64,000 bases of DNA from Ascarosepion bandense (GCA_037127315.1 JBBBDQ010001122.1:5056001-5120000); one strand, 5' to 3'; shown: positions 24,707 to 37,359, counted from the first letter of the stretch. Numbers and translations: made by a program. The notes: generated by a model from the letters alone, not told the origin.

Positions 24707-25400
24707 ATCTGCTGCTCGCATCGGGGTGGATTCCTTTGGAACCCCTCCCGTGGTTAAGGTAAAGTATTCTTTTGTGTACCTAGTTAATGTGAGTGAATAT
24801 GTTTGTCCTAGCCTGTTCCCGGCTCCCTTGCTTTTGTTATGATCCAGTTCGAGATCCCCATTGTCCAGAGTTATTTTGTCCCGTTTCATTCTCGGCTGGG
24901 TCAGCCTTATATATTCTCCAGTCCAATTTATTTTTGTTCCCTGCTTCTCCATTCCCCTTAGAAAGAGTGCTTCTTGATTTTGTCTTTTAAGACAGAATAC
25001 AGCGGCCTCTTTAATTATGTGGGTGTGTTTGGGTCTTACTAACATTATGTATAAATATTCATTTGAAATTGTTTTTGTTTTGGGGATTTTTTGTTTCTTC
25101 ATACCCCCTTCCCATCATATCATTTCATGTACAAATTTTTAAAGTTATTTTTGTATTATATTTGTATATAGTAATAAAATTTTTATGTACATTTGGGGCG
25201 TTTTTTAGGTCCCCGTTATGTTTCGCGGTATTTTGGTGCTTGATAGGTATGAGTGGTGATGGACAAATTCTTATGGTGAATGAGAAGCATTGTAACCTAT
25301 GTATGGGTCGTGAATCTGATTAGCTAGGTATAGGATAGAGTAGCTGAAGACCACCCCAAGTTTTTGTTCCCCCCTCCCTCTTTTTTGGCCTTGAGCCACA

Positions 25401-25435
25401 ATTCTGTACGCTCAGAATAAATAAAACGAGCCATC
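25401..25435 (+). other. U4 3' hairpin, tail and target core
   Basis: The hairpin (25401-25418) is the same as in U3. The core is at 25426-25435. After the core the next unit starts with a different 5' end (TCCCCCCCAAACTTG). Confidence 0.75.
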
Positions 25436-25543
25436 TCCCCCCCAAACTTGTTTTGTGTGGTGTTTTGGCATAAGAGCAGGCTGCAGCATCTGTTCCCTCG
25501 TGATATTTGCTGACAGTTTGTTTCTTGGACATACGGATTTCCA

Positions 25544-25564
25544 GCCCGAGTTTATTGCTCGGGC
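25544..25564 (+). promoter_or_regulatory. 5' UTR hairpin H1 of U5
   Basis: GCCCGAG pairs with CTCGGGC around the loop TTTATTG. It sits at the same place as the stems in U1, U6, U8 and U9 but with different base pairs. Confidence 0.65.
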
Positions 25565-25620
25565 CACGGTAAAGTAGTGTTTTTTACGCGAAACACCGGA
25601 AAGAAGTTGTCCGGTGTTCG

Positions 25621-25690
25621 GCCTCTTAGGAGGCATGGCCGCGGAAAGGCCAGAAGTGATCGTGCCTCCCACCACGGACTCGGTGGGAGG
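25621..25690 (+). promoter_or_regulatory. ORF1 start structure of U5 (hairpins H2 and H3)
   Basis: GCCTC-TTAG-GAGGC (25621-25634) touches the ATG at 25635. CCTCCCACC (25665-25673) pairs with GGTGGGAGG (25682-25690) around 8 nt. The two stems bracket the start codon and could slow or position ribosomes. Confidence 0.6.
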
Positions 25691-27562
25691 AAAGGAGGGG
25701 GATTGGGCATTACCGCCTCGGATCAATCCCCCTTCTACAGTACCAGCAGCAGTGTCAGCAGCGCCAGCGTCCCCCTTACCTTCGACCTCCGGGTGGAAGG
25801 GAGGCAAAAAAATGACGCTAAAAGATGAAGAGTATTACGAAAGAATTCAAAAGGATTATTCGGAATACATTAAAGGGACGGAGTTGGTGTCGGTGCCGGA
25901 CCAGTTGGCACAGATAGAGTCCCGAATCATCACTTTGATAACGAAGGATCTCAAGACCAAAAAGTTGGTCGGTGTCCCCAGAGATACATTTGAGGAGGGG
26001 ATACAGGCCTTAAAAATCAAAGCTAAGGCCGTAGCGAGGAGGGGCAATGCCATGTGGGACGTCCTGCTTGGCTCCGCCGAAGAGGCCAAAAGCTTAATTG
26101 GTGTGGTTCTGGAGACCAAAACTCTCCAGTTCCATACCGAATATATGGGTACTAAAAAAGTGAAAGTGACCCTGCATGGCGTCCCCATGGACATTGCAGA
26201 GGACCATATCGGCGCCTTCTTTGTACAGTACGGAAGGGTGGCCGAAGTCTCCTCGCTGCGGTCCAAGGCAGGCTTCCTCACGGGAGATGTGACCCTGCAG
26301 GTGACGCTAAACAAGGACAACATTGCGAAAATCCCTAACATCCTCACCTGCAGGGGTCGGGCGATTTTCGTCATTGTGGAAGGGAGAAAGCCGTGCTGTT
26401 GGGTCTGCGGGTCGGCGGACCACGTCGCAAAGGCGTGTCCAACCAAGAATCCGGCCCCAAAGGCCCAACCAGCCCAACCAGTTAAGCAGCAGCTAAAGGC
26501 ACAGGAGAAGGATGGAGAGAAACAAGTGCAATCCACAAAGTCTCCTGTGATCAACAAGGAGGGCGAATGGCAGGTGGTGGCCAGGAAGAAAACCAAAACA
26601 CCTTCCCCGGAGAAAGTGCCGCCACCTGTCAAGACGCCTGCTAAACAGACCCCGGTGAGGGTGCCGACTCCGGCCAAACAAAAGGAGTCCCCGGCAAAGG
26701 TGCCGGCAAAACCAAAGGAGGTGTCGTCTGAGAAGTCTCCTCCCAAACAGAGGAAGGGAAGAAGTCCTTCCCCACAGCAAATGGAAGTGGAGAGGGCAGC
26801 CTCCCTGAAGCGTGGGAGGGAGGAAGAGGCAGAGGAGCGACAAGACAGCCCAAAAGCCAGGAGAAGGAGCAGGAGCTACGAAAAGAGGCCGAGAGCGGAA
26901 AAATGCAGCTCGCTACCGGTCTCACCCGAAAGAACAACTTACGCAGAAAAGGCGAGAAGCCTTCCTGCTTCCCCGCAAAAAGCTTCCCAGACCCCGACCT
27001 TTGAATTGACCCCCCTCAAAAAAGCAAAGTCTGTAACTCCCACTCCCTCCCCTTCTCCTATTCCCACTCCCATTCGGGCGAAAAAGAAATATGCCCTTCC
27101 CCAAGGTGATGCCCTCTTGAGGGTTAGTGACAGTGTGGTGGCGGAGTGGTCGTCACAGAGGCGAAAGCTCCTAAAACCACTCCTGAAAATGAACAATGTT
27201 AATGGTCTCTCTGTAGAAGACACCAGGAACTTTGCCCAGGCCCCAGGTGTCATCACCCTGGTAAGGAATACCGGTGGCAACCTTAGGGTCTGGGACCACA
27301 TTCATGAGGCCAAGAAGCACTTCGCCAATGTTAGAATGGTTCAGGAGAACACTCCTGAACTTAAAAAGATGGAGAAAAATTGTTCGGGGAGGTTCCCGGT
27401 TTTGCTCCACCCCAGTCTATATAGGGTGGTAAAACTAACCTACCCAACGGACGTCGGCGGAATTGTCCTAGACGGACGGATTACGTCCGATGTAGGTACA
27501 GGGTCCCTAGGACAGTCCGTCGGGGTCCTATCTGCAGAGATTTCCGGCCCGTATGCGAGTAG
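25635..27562 (+). pseudogene. ORF1 of U5, nearly intact, frameshift in the last codons
   Basis: The frame is open from the ATG over about 630 codons. It has P-P-T-T-D-S-V near residue 15, an RRM-like segment (K-V-T-L-H-G-V-P, G-D-V-T-L-Q-V-T), the knuckle C-W-V-C-G-S-A-D-H-V-A-K-A-C, a long K/P/S/T-rich linker and the C-terminal domain. One base is missing near 27534, so the frame misses the usual V-C-E-stop (27560-27562) and runs through the linker to a TAA at 27603-27605, just before ORF2. The protein could still be functional. ORF1 of U6 is its closest relative. Confidence 0.85.
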
Positions 27563-27608
27563 AGCCGTTTGTTGCATGTTTTTCTTTGTCTCTTTTCAGA
27601 TCTAAAGA

Positions 27609-30600
27609 ATGTCTATTAAGTTAGCCAGTATAAATGCGAAGGGCCTGAGGGATCGGGGTAAGGCGGCTCGACTGCTTCGTGACCTCTTGTCCTTCGGCGT
27701 GGATGTGGCCGCGATCCAAGAGACTCACTTTGTTTGCGAAGTCGACTCGTGTGTGCTGTCTAACGACTTTGTCGTTTATTCAGCATATGGGAGCCGGCTG
27801 GCCAGAGGTGTTTCTTTGCTGGTCAAGCGTACCCTGGACGCGAGGGTGGACCTTGTCCATGTCGGTGCCGAGGGCCGGCTGATCGTGGCCGATATTGCAG
27901 TGAAAAGCAAGTCGTTCCGGCTGATTGTGGTTTATGCGCCCAATGTTCAAGGTGAGCGTGTCTCTTTCTTTCGGCTGTTGGAGCCCTTCATGGTGCATTC
28001 AACACGGCTAATCTTAGTTGGGGACTGGAATGCCGTCCTAACCCCCAAATGGGATAGAGGAAGGGGCGCTAGCGGGTGGAGTGGTGATCGTAGCCTGGTT
28101 GATCTGATCGGCGAATTTGGTCTCGTCGATAGATACCGGGTCGATCATCCGGATGGGAGCATGTGGACGTGGACGCGTAGTTGGCCTTCTACCCGGGTAT
28201 CTGCATACCTGGATAGGATGTTAGTGAGAGAAGCCGATATAGACTTCCTAGAATGTCCAACGTTCCACTGGTTAGGCTACTCGGACCACAAACTCGTTTG
28301 TGCCCGGGTGGCGTTAGAATTTAGGCCTAGGTTGGCTGGTTATTGGAAGTTCAATCAGTCCTTACTGGACAGGCGGGACTTTCGTGACCAGCTGACAAGA
28401 CTAGTGCAGCGGGCGTTAATTGGGCGAGTCATTGGGAGTAAGTGGTGGGTTAACCTTAAGGACTCCATTAGGTCTTTCGCCACCAAATATAGCCAGCGGC
28501 TCAACCTAGATAAGGCTGCGGAGGCAAAGACACTTAGTGCTAATTTCGCCCGGGCGGAGGCTGGTGGGGATCCCCTAGAAATAGCCTTAGCCAGGAGGCC
28601 CTGGAGCGCTCGACTAGCGGGCGCTACATGGGCCAGGTAATTAGGGCTAAGTTAAGCAAGATGTCTTCCGAAGCTGTGAACATGGGCGCGGAACTGCGCA
28701 AGGAAGAAATTCGCCATGCCGGCGACCGGTACATTCGAGAGGTACGCGACCCGGAGGGACATCTCCTTAGGTCCACCGACGACATGTGCGAGGCGTTCCG
28801 GCAGCATTTCGAGCACCGATTTACCAAGGAGCCTGGTCTCCGTGACGAGGGAGTTTCGCAGCTATTTGGCTGACTTTCCCCGGCTTTTGCCGGCTGAAGC
28901 GGCTAGCTGCGAAGGGGAGATTACGGAGGACGAAATCTACGTGGCTTTGAAGAAGGTCGGCAGTGGCAAGTCGCCAGGTTTGGATGGTTTGCCCTATGAA
29001 ATGTACTTGAGGATGTCGCACCTTTTTGTCCCGCTCTTGGCTGTCGTGTTCAACCACTGGTTTCGGCAGGGGTCCATCCCCGGTCGGATCACCAGGGGCG
29101 TGATCACGCTGTTGAGAAAAGGCAAGAAGGTTGGGAGGGAACTAGATGATTACAGGCCCATAACTCTGCTAAACACAGAGTTAAAGATTTTGGCCAAGAT
29201 CCTGACGAATCGCTTGCAGCTAGTTGCCGAGTCTCTGTTGGAACCGGATCAGACTTGTTCTGTGAAGGGGAGAACAATTCAGAGCAACCTGCACTTGATT
29301 CGCACGATCATAGAGGGTGTAGAAGACGACGATGAGGCCGCGCTGATCAATTTAGATCAGTCCAAGGCATTTGATAGGATTGACCATGGCTACCTGGCTG
29401 CTGTCCTGCAGGCCGCCGGATTCAAACCCGACTTCAGCCGCTGGATTAGCCTTCTGTATCGCTCCCCCAAGGCTGTGGTACAGGTGAACGGGAAGCTGTC
29501 GGGCGCTTTCGCGCTGTCTAGGTCGGTCCGACAGGGTTGTCCACTGTCTTCTCTCCTTTATGTCTTGGCGTTGGAGCCCCTCCTTCGCCGGCTGAGGGAC
29601 GAGACGGGCAGTCCGGTCCTGCGTGGAATTGAAGTCCCTGGCGGAGCTCGAGCCAGGGTTTCCGCGTACGCCGATGACGTAACGACCTTTGTGTCCTCCC
29701 GCAGGGACATAGAGGCGGTACACCAGGCGCTTGTACGGTACGAGAAGGTGACAGGGGCCAGAATTAACTGCGACAAGTCATCCGGCTTGCGGTTAGGTGC
29801 CTGGAAGGGAGTTTCCCTCCCGGGGCCCTTCAGCTGGACGGACGGGCCGGTCAAGCTCCTCGGAGTTTGGTTCGGTCCGGACTTACAGCTGGAGAAAAAC
29901 TGGTCAGAAGTACTGGCAAAGGTCGGCGCGTCGGTCAAGATTTGGCGTCGACGGGGTCTCTCCGTGAAGGGCTTGGCGGAGGTGTGTAACACATACCTCT
30001 TTCCCATGATCCTTTACCGGCTGTCAGTACTTCCCCTTTGTGACGATCATGAGAAGGCGCTCGAGCGTTTGCTATTCTCCTGTCTGTGGAGAGGACGCAA
30101 ACACATGGTCGACAAAGGAGTCTGTTGCCTCCGTCCGTGTCAAGGGGGTCTGGGGATGCCACACTTGAGGAGCCACGTGCTCGCTTCAAGGTTGGCATTC
30201 CTCAGGCGCGCGTTGGAGGAAGATCGGTTGCTTGCGGGGGTAGTGAGGGACATGTTCCCTTGCCTTACCATCACGCCCCCGACCCTATGGCTGACCGTCA
30301 GGCCTTGGGTGCGACCGAAATTCCTGCTCGAATGTCTGGCGGCTTTACAGGCCATTCCACGGTCCAGTGACCTTTCACAGCCTAGGAAAATCTTCTATCG
30401 GGGATTAGTGGAGGGTGCCGTGAAGGATAAGCTGTGGAGTAAGCTCGGCATGTCGAGAGTGGAGTACCGCTCTCATTGGTCTTGGGCGCCAGGTGCGGAT
30501 TGGCTCAGCAACTCTGAGTTTTCTCTGACCTGGCGATTGGCTCGGAATGGTTTGTCGCTCAATGACAAGCGTTTCGCAATGGGCCTGGCGGATTTGCCAG

Positions 30601-31028
30601 ATTGTGAACGTTGCGACCTTGGAATTAAGGAGACGTCTGCGCACGCCTTCTTCCATTGTTCGCGCGTTCGCCCGTTGTGGGCGCGTGTCGGCGAGTTGAC
30701 TGCTCGTATCGCGCCGCGGGAGCTTGTGCTCATTGATCGCGCATACGCTGTGGACAATGTGTCACACCCGTACTCTGGAGTGAAGCGGATGGTGTTTCTG
30801 TCGCTACTGGCCACGGCTAGAATGGTGATCTGGATGACGCGACTGGAGGAAGTCTTGCGGGGAGGTCGTCTTTCGGATCAGGATCTAATCCGATATTTTG
30901 AGCACCAGCTCAAAATGAAGATTAGAACTGAACGGAAGCGGCTGCACCCGACAGACTTTAGCAAAAGGTGGATATATGCAGCAAGCCTGGTTCGTGTGAC
31001 CGGGGCTAGTCTTGATTTTCTTTTTTAG
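27609..31028 (+). pseudogene. ORF2 of U5, two one-base indels
   Basis: A lost G near 28592 and an extra G near 28850 break an otherwise normal ORF2. All endonuclease and RT motifs are visible, and the frame is open from 28850 to the stop. A substitution gives S-H-P in place of S-P-P near 30765. The finger reads C-E-R-C-D-L-G, as in U6 and U7. Confidence 0.88.
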
Positions 31029-31718
31029 ATCTGCTTGCTCGCATCGGGGTGGATTCCTCTGGAACCCCTCCCGTGGTTAAGGTAAAGTATTCTTTTGTAT
31101 ACCTAGTTAATGTGAGTGATAGTGTTAGTCCCGGCCTGTTCCCGGCTCCCTTGCTTTTGTTATGATCCAGTTCGAGATCCCCATTGTCCAGAGTTATTTT
31201 GTCCCTTTTCATTCTCGGCTGGGTCAGCCTTATATATTCTCCAGTCCATTTTATTTTTGTACCCTACTTCTCCATTCCCCTTAGAAAGAGAGCGGCTTGA
31301 TTTTGTCTATACAGGCAGAATACAGTGGCCTCTTTAATTATGTGGGTGTGTTTGGGTCTTACTAACATAATGTATAAATATTCATTTGAAATTGTTTTTG
31401 TTTTGGGGATTTTTTGTTTCTTCATACCCCCTTCCCATCATATCATTTCATGTACAAATTTTTAAAGTTATTTTTGTATTATATTTGTATATAGTAATAA
31501 ATTTTTATGTACATTTGGGGCGTTTTTAGGTCCCCGGTATGTTTCGCGGTATTTTGGTGCTAGATAAGTACGAGTGGTGATGGACAAGTTCTTATGGTGA
31601 ATGAGAATCATTGTAACGTATGTATGGGTCGTGAATCTGGTTAGCTAGGTATAGGATAGAGTAGCTGAAGACCACCCCAAGTTTTGTTCCCCCTCCCAGT
31701 TTTTGGCCTTGAGCCACA

Positions 31719-31755
31719 ATTTTGTGTAAAAACAAAATAAATAAAACGAGCCATC
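31719..31755 (+). other. U5 3' hairpin, tail and target core
   Basis: ATTTTGT pairs with ACAAAAT (31719-31738) around GTAAAA. The core is at 31746-31755. Confidence 0.75.
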
Positions 31756-31865
31756 TTCCTCCCCATAATTGCGTTCCGTGGTTTTTATGGGCAGGATCAA
31801 AGTGTAGTATCTGTTCCATAGTAGCCTTTACTATCACTTGTGGTTTGACTGACATATCAATTCCA

Positions 31866-31884
31866 CCTGAGTTCATTGCTCAGG
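31866..31884 (+). promoter_or_regulatory. 5' UTR hairpin H1 of U6
   Basis: CCTGAG pairs with CTCAGG around the loop TTCATTG. U8 has the same stem. U1, U5 and U9 have other pairs at the same positions. Confidence 0.65.
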
Positions 31885-31957
31885 CCGCGTAAAAGTAGTG
31901 GCTTTATAGCTGCGAAACACCGGAAGCGATTGTCAGGTGTTCGGCCTCTTAGGAGGC

Positions 31958-33888
31958 ATGGCCTCCGATAGGCCAGATGCGATCGTGCCTCCCACCACGG
32001 ACTCGGTGGGGGGAAAGGAGGGGGATTGGGCATTACCGCCTCGGGATAATCCCTCTCCTACAGTACCAGCAGTGTCAGTAGCGCCAGCGTCCCCCTTACC
32101 TTCGACCTCTGGGTGGAAGGGAGGCAAAAAAATGACGCTTAAGGGGGAAGAGTATTACGATAAAATTGCGAAAGAATACTCGGATTTTATTAAAGGGACG
32201 GAGTTGGTGTCAGTGCCGGAGCAGTTGGCACAAATAGAATCCCGAATTATCACCCTAATCACCAAGGACCTTAAGACTAAAAAGTTGGTCGGTGTCCCCA
32301 GAGATACATTTGAGGAGGGGATACAGGCCTTAAAGATCAAAGCTAAGGCCGTAGCGAGGAGAGGCAATGCCATGTGGGACGTCCTGCTTGGCGCCGCCGA
32401 AGAAGCCAAAAGCTTAATTGGTGTGGTTCTGGAGACCAAAACTCTCCAGTTCCATACCGAATATATGGGCACAAAAAAAGTGAAAGTGACCCTGCATGGC
32501 GTCCCCATGGACATTGCAGAGGATCATATCGGCGCCTTCTTTGTACAGTACGGAAGGGTGGCCGAAGTCTCCTCGCTGCGGTCCAAAGCAGGCTTCCTCA
32601 CGGGAGACATGACCCTGCAGGTGACGCTAAACAAGGACAACATAGCGAAAATACCCAACATCCTCACCTGCAGGGGTCGGGCGATTTTCGTCATTGTAGA
32701 AGGGAGAAAGCCGTGCTGTTGGGTCTGTGGGTCGGCGGACCACGTCGCAAAGGCGTGTCCTACCAAGAATCCGGCCCCAAAGGCCCAGCCAGCCCAACCA
32801 GCTAAGCAGCAGCTAAAGGCACAGGAGAAGGAAGGAGGAAAGCAAGTTCTACCAACACAGTCTCCCGTGGGTAACAAGGAGGGCGAATGGCAGGTGGTGG
32901 CCAGGAAGAAAACCAAAACATCTTCCCCGGAGAAAGTGCCGACACCTGTCAAGACGCCTGCAAAGCAAGCTCCGGCGAAGGTGCCGACTCCGGCCAAACA
33001 AAAGGAGTCCCCGGCAAAGGTGCCGGCAAAGCCGAAGGAGTCACCTTCAGAGAAGTCTCCTCCCAAACAGAGGAAGGAAAGAAGTCCTGCCCCTGAGCTA
33101 ATGGAAGTGGAGAGATCAAGCCTCCCTGAAAGCGTGGGAGAGAGGAGGAGGTGGAAGAACAACACGACAACCCGAAGGCTAGGAGGAGAAGCAGGAGCAG
33201 GGAAAAGAAAGGATCACGAGCGGATAGATGCAGCTCTTTACCAGTCTCACCCAAAAGGACATCGTACGCAGAAAAGGCAAGAAGCCTTCCTGCGTCCCCG
33301 CAAAAAGCTTCCCAGACCCTGACCTTTGAATTGACCCCCCTCAAAAAAGTCAAATCTGTAACTCCCACTCCCTCCCCTTCTCCTATTCCCACTCCCACTC
33401 GGGCGAAAAAGAAAAGTGCCCTTCCCCAAGGTGATGCCCTAATGAGGGTTAGTGACAATGTGGTGGCGGAGTGGTCGTCACAGAGGCGAAAGCTCCTAAA
33501 ACCACTCCTGAAGATGACCTCTGTCGATGGTCGCGCTGTAGAAGACCCCAGGAACTTTGCCCAGGCCCCAGGTGTCATCACCCTGGTAAGGAATACCGGT
33601 GGCAACCTGAGGGTCTGGGACCACATTCATGAGGCTAAGAAGCATTTCACCAATGTCAGAATGGTTCAGGAGAATACACCTGAACTGAAGAAGATGCAAA
33701 AAAATTGTTCGGGGAGGTTCCCTGTTTTACTCCACCCCAGTCTATATAGGGTGGTAAAACTAACGTACCCCACGGACGTCGGCGGCATTGTCCTAGACGG
33801 ACGGATTACGTCCGATGTAGGAACAGGGTCCCTAGGACAGTCCGTCGGGGTCCTATCTGCCAGAGATTTCCGGCCCGTATGCGAGTAG
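31958..33888 (+). pseudogene. ORF1 of U6, short frame disturbance in the linker
   Basis: It is open from the ATG through the RRM-like part and the knuckle (C-W-V-C-G-S-A-D-H-V-A-K-A-C near 32717-32760). Between about 33115 and 33150 extra bases (AGATCAAGCC, CTGAAAGCG) shift the frame. The correct frame resumes at E-E-Q-H-D-N-P-K and runs to R-P-V-C-E-stop. The K-P-rich linker repeats variants of P-A-K-V-P and P-V-K-T-P. The first half is very close to U5. Confidence 0.85.
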
Positions 33889-33937
33889 AGCCGTTTGTTG
33901 CATGTCTTTCTTTGTTTTTTCGTTTCAGATCTAAAGA

Positions 33938-36900
33938 ATGTCTATTAAGTTAGCCAGTATAAATGCGAAGGGCCTGAGGGATCGGGGTAAGGCGGCTCGC
34001 CTGCTTCGTGACCTCTTGTCCTTCGGCGTGGATGTGGCCGCGATCCAAGAGACTCACTTTGTTTGCGAAGTCGACTCGTGTGTGCTGTCTAACGACTTTG
34101 TCGTCTATTCAGCATATGGGAGCCGGCTGGCCAGAGGTGTTTCTTTGCTGGTCAAGCGTACCCTGGACGCGAGGGTTGACCTTGTCCATGTCGGTGCCGA
34201 GGGCCGGCTGATCGTGGCCGATATTGCAGTGAAAAGCAAGTCGTTCCGGCTGATTGTGGTTTATGCGCCCAATGTTCAAGGTGAGCGTGTCTCTTTCTTT
34301 CGGCTGTTGGAGCCCTTCATGGTGCATTCAACACGGCTAATCTTAGTTGGGGACTGGAATGCCGTCCTAACCCCCAAATGGGATAGAGGAAGGGGCGCTA
34401 GCGGGTGGAGTGGTGATCGTAGCCTGGTTGATCTGATCGGCGAATTTGGTCTCGTCGATAGATACCGGGTCGATCATCCGGAAGGGAGCATGTGGACGTG
34501 GACGCGTAGTTGGCCTTCTACCCGGGTATCTGCGTACCTGGATAGGATGTTAGTGAGAGAAGCCGACATAGACTTCTTAGAATGTCCAACGTTCCACTGG
34601 TTAGGCTACTCGGATCACAAACTCGTTTGTGCCCGTGTGGCGTTAGAATTTAGACCTAGGTTGGCTGGTTATTGGAAGTTCAATCAGTCCTTACTGGACA
34701 GGCGGGACTTTCGTGACCAGCTGACAAGACTAGTGCAGAGGGCGTTAATTGGGCGAGTCATTGGGAGTAAGTGGTGGGTTAACCTTAAGGACTCCATTAG
34801 GTCTTTCGCCACCAAATATAGCCAGCGGCTCAACCTAGATAAGGCTGCGGAGGCAAAGACACTTAGTGCTAATTTCGCCCGGGCGGAGGCTGGTGGGGAT
34901 CCCCTAGAAATAGCCTTAGCCAGGGAGGCCCTGGAGCGCCTCGACTAGCGGGCGCTACATGGGTCAGGTAATTAGGGCTAAGTTAAGCAAGATGTCTTCC
35001 GAAGCTGTGAACATGGGCGCGGAACTGCGCAAGGAAGAGATTCGCCATGCCGGCGACCGGTACATTCGAGAGGTACGCGACCCGGAGGGACATCTCCTTA
35101 GGTCCACCGACGACATGTGCGAGGCGTTCCGGCAGCATTTCGAGCACCGATTTACCAAGGAGCCTGGTCTCCGTGACGAGGAGTTTCGCAGCTATTTGGC
35201 TGACTTTCCCCGGCTTTTGCCGGCTGAAGCGGCTAGCTGCGAAGGGGAAGATTACGGAGGACGAAATCTACGTGGCTTTGAAGAAGGTCGGCAGTGGCAA
35301 GTCGCCAGGTTTGGATGGTTTGCCCTATGAATTGTACTTGAGGATGTCGCACCTTTTTGTCCCGCTCTTGGCTGTCGTGTTCAACCACTGGTTTCGGCAG
35401 GGGTCCATCCCCGGTCGGATCACCAGGGGCGTGATCACGCTGTTGAGAAAAGGCAAGAAGGTTGGGAGGGAACTAGATGACTACAGGCCCATAACTCTGC
35501 TAAACACAGAGTTAAAGATTTTAGCCAAGATCCTGACGAATCGCTTGCAGCTAGTTGCCGAGTCTCTGTTGGAACCGGATCAGACTTGTTCTGTGAAGGG
35601 GAGAACAATTCAGAGCAACCTGCACTTGATTCGCACGATCATAGAGGGTGTAGAAGACGACGATGAGGCCGCGCTGATCAATTTAGATCAGTCCAAGGCA
35701 TTTGATAGGATTGACCATGGCTACCTGGCTGCTGTCCTGCAGGCCGCCGGATTCAAACCCGACTTCAGCCGCTGGATTAGCCTTCTGTATCGCTCCCCCA
35801 AGGCTGTGGTACAGGTGAACGGGAAGCTGTCGGGCGCGTTCGCGCTGTCTAGGTCGGTCCGACAGGGTTGTCCACTGTCTTCTCTCCTTTATGTCTTGGC
35901 GTTGGAGCCCCTCCTTCGCCGGCTAAGGGACGGGACGGGCCGGTCGGTCGCAAGTGGAATTGAAGTCCCTGGCGGAGCTCGAGCCAGGGTTTCTGCGTAC
36001 GCCGATGACGTAACGACCTTTGTGTCCTCCCGCAGGGACATAGAGGCGGTACACCAGGCGCTTGTACGGTACGAGAAGGTGACAGGGGCCAGAATTAACT
36101 GCGACAAGTCTTCCGGCTTGCGGTTAGGTGCCTGGAAGGGAGTTTCCCTCCCGGGGCCCTTCAGCTGGACGGACGGGCCGGTCAAGCTCCTCGGAGTTTG
36201 GTTCGGTCCGGACTTACAGCTGGAGAAAAACTGGTCAGAAGTACTGGCAAAGGTCGGCGCGTCGGTCAAGATTTGGCGTCGACGGGGTCTCTCCGTAAAG
36301 GGCTTGGCGGAGGTGTGTAACACATACCTCTTTCCCATGATCCTTTACCGGCTGTCAGTACTTCCCCTTTGTGACGATCATGAGAAGGCGCTCGAGCGTT
36401 TGCTATTCTCCTGTCTGTGGAGAGGACGCAAACACATGGTCGACAAAGGAGTCTGTTGCCTCCGTCCGTGTCAAGGGGGTCTGGGGATGCCACACTTGAG
36501 GAGCCACGTGCTCGCTTCAAGGTTGGCATTCCTCAGGCGCGCGTTGGAGGAAGATCGGTTGCTTGCGGGGGTAGTGAGGGACATGTTCCCTTGCCTTACC
36601 ATCACGCCCCCGACCCTATGGCTGACCGTCAGGCCTTGGGTGCGACCGAAATTCCTGCTCGAATGTCTGGCGGCTTTACAGGCCATTCCACGGTCCAGTG
36701 ACCTTTCACAGCCTAGGAAAATCTTCTATCGGGGATTAGTGGAGGGTGCCGTGAAGGATAAGCTGTGGAGTAAGCTCGGCATGTCGAGAGTGGAGTACCG
36801 CTCTCATTGGTCTTGGGCGCCAGGTGCGGATTGGCTCAGCAACTCTGAGTTTTCTCTGACCTGGCGATTGGCTCGGAATGGTTTGTCGCTCAATGACAAG

Positions 36901-37359
36901 CGTTTCGCAATGGGCCTGGCGGATTTGCCAGATTGTGAACGTTGTGACCTTGGAATTAAGGAGACGTCTGCGCACGCCTTCTTCCATTGTTCGCGCGTTC
37001 GCCCGTTGTGGGCGCGTGTCGGCGAGTTGACTGCTCGTATCGCGCCGCGGGAGCTTGTGCTCATTGATCGCGCATACGCTGTGGACAATGTGTCGCCCCC
37101 GTACTCTGGAGTGAAGCGGATGGTGTTTCTGTCGCTACTAGCCACGGCTAGAATGGTGATTTGGATGACGCGTCTGGAGGAAGTCTTGCGGGGAGGTCGT
37201 CTTTCGGATCAGGATCTAATCCGATATTTTGAGCACCAGCTCAAAATGAAGATTAGAACTGAACGGAAACGGCTGCACCCGACAGACTTTAGCAAAAGGT
37301 GGATATATGCAGCGAGCCTGGTTCGTGTGACCGGGGCTAGTCTTGATTTTCTTTTTTAG
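33938..37359 (+). pseudogene. ORF2 of U6, two one-base insertions and an odd RT patch
   Basis: An extra C near 34939 and an extra A near 35248 shift the frame. RT and finger are otherwise normal. At about 35930-35955 the residues E-T-G-S-P-V-L-R-G-I are replaced by G-T-G-R-S-V-A-S-G-I, through several clustered base changes seen in no other unit. The patch lies between the G-C-P-L-S block and YADD. It may be a small conversion tract or a local error. Confidence 0.87.

Larger units (their letters stand above)
19185..25425 (+). mobile_element. Array unit U4 (full length)
   Basis: ORF1 spans 19395-21234 and ORF2 21286-24706. The 3' UTR is nearly identical to that of U3. The start codon region differs (M-T-S-Q-R-S-E-E-S) and its hairpins carry compensating changes. 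One frameshift lies in each ORF. Confidence 0.85.
25436..31745 (+). mobile_element. Array unit U5 (full length, distinct 5' end)
   Basis: The first 90 nt (ACTTGTTTTGTGTGGTGTTTTGG) do not match the ATAATTGCGTTCCGTGG start of the other units. Similarity returns at ATCTGTTCC. ORF1 spans 25635-27562 and ORF2 27609-31028. Confidence 0.85.
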
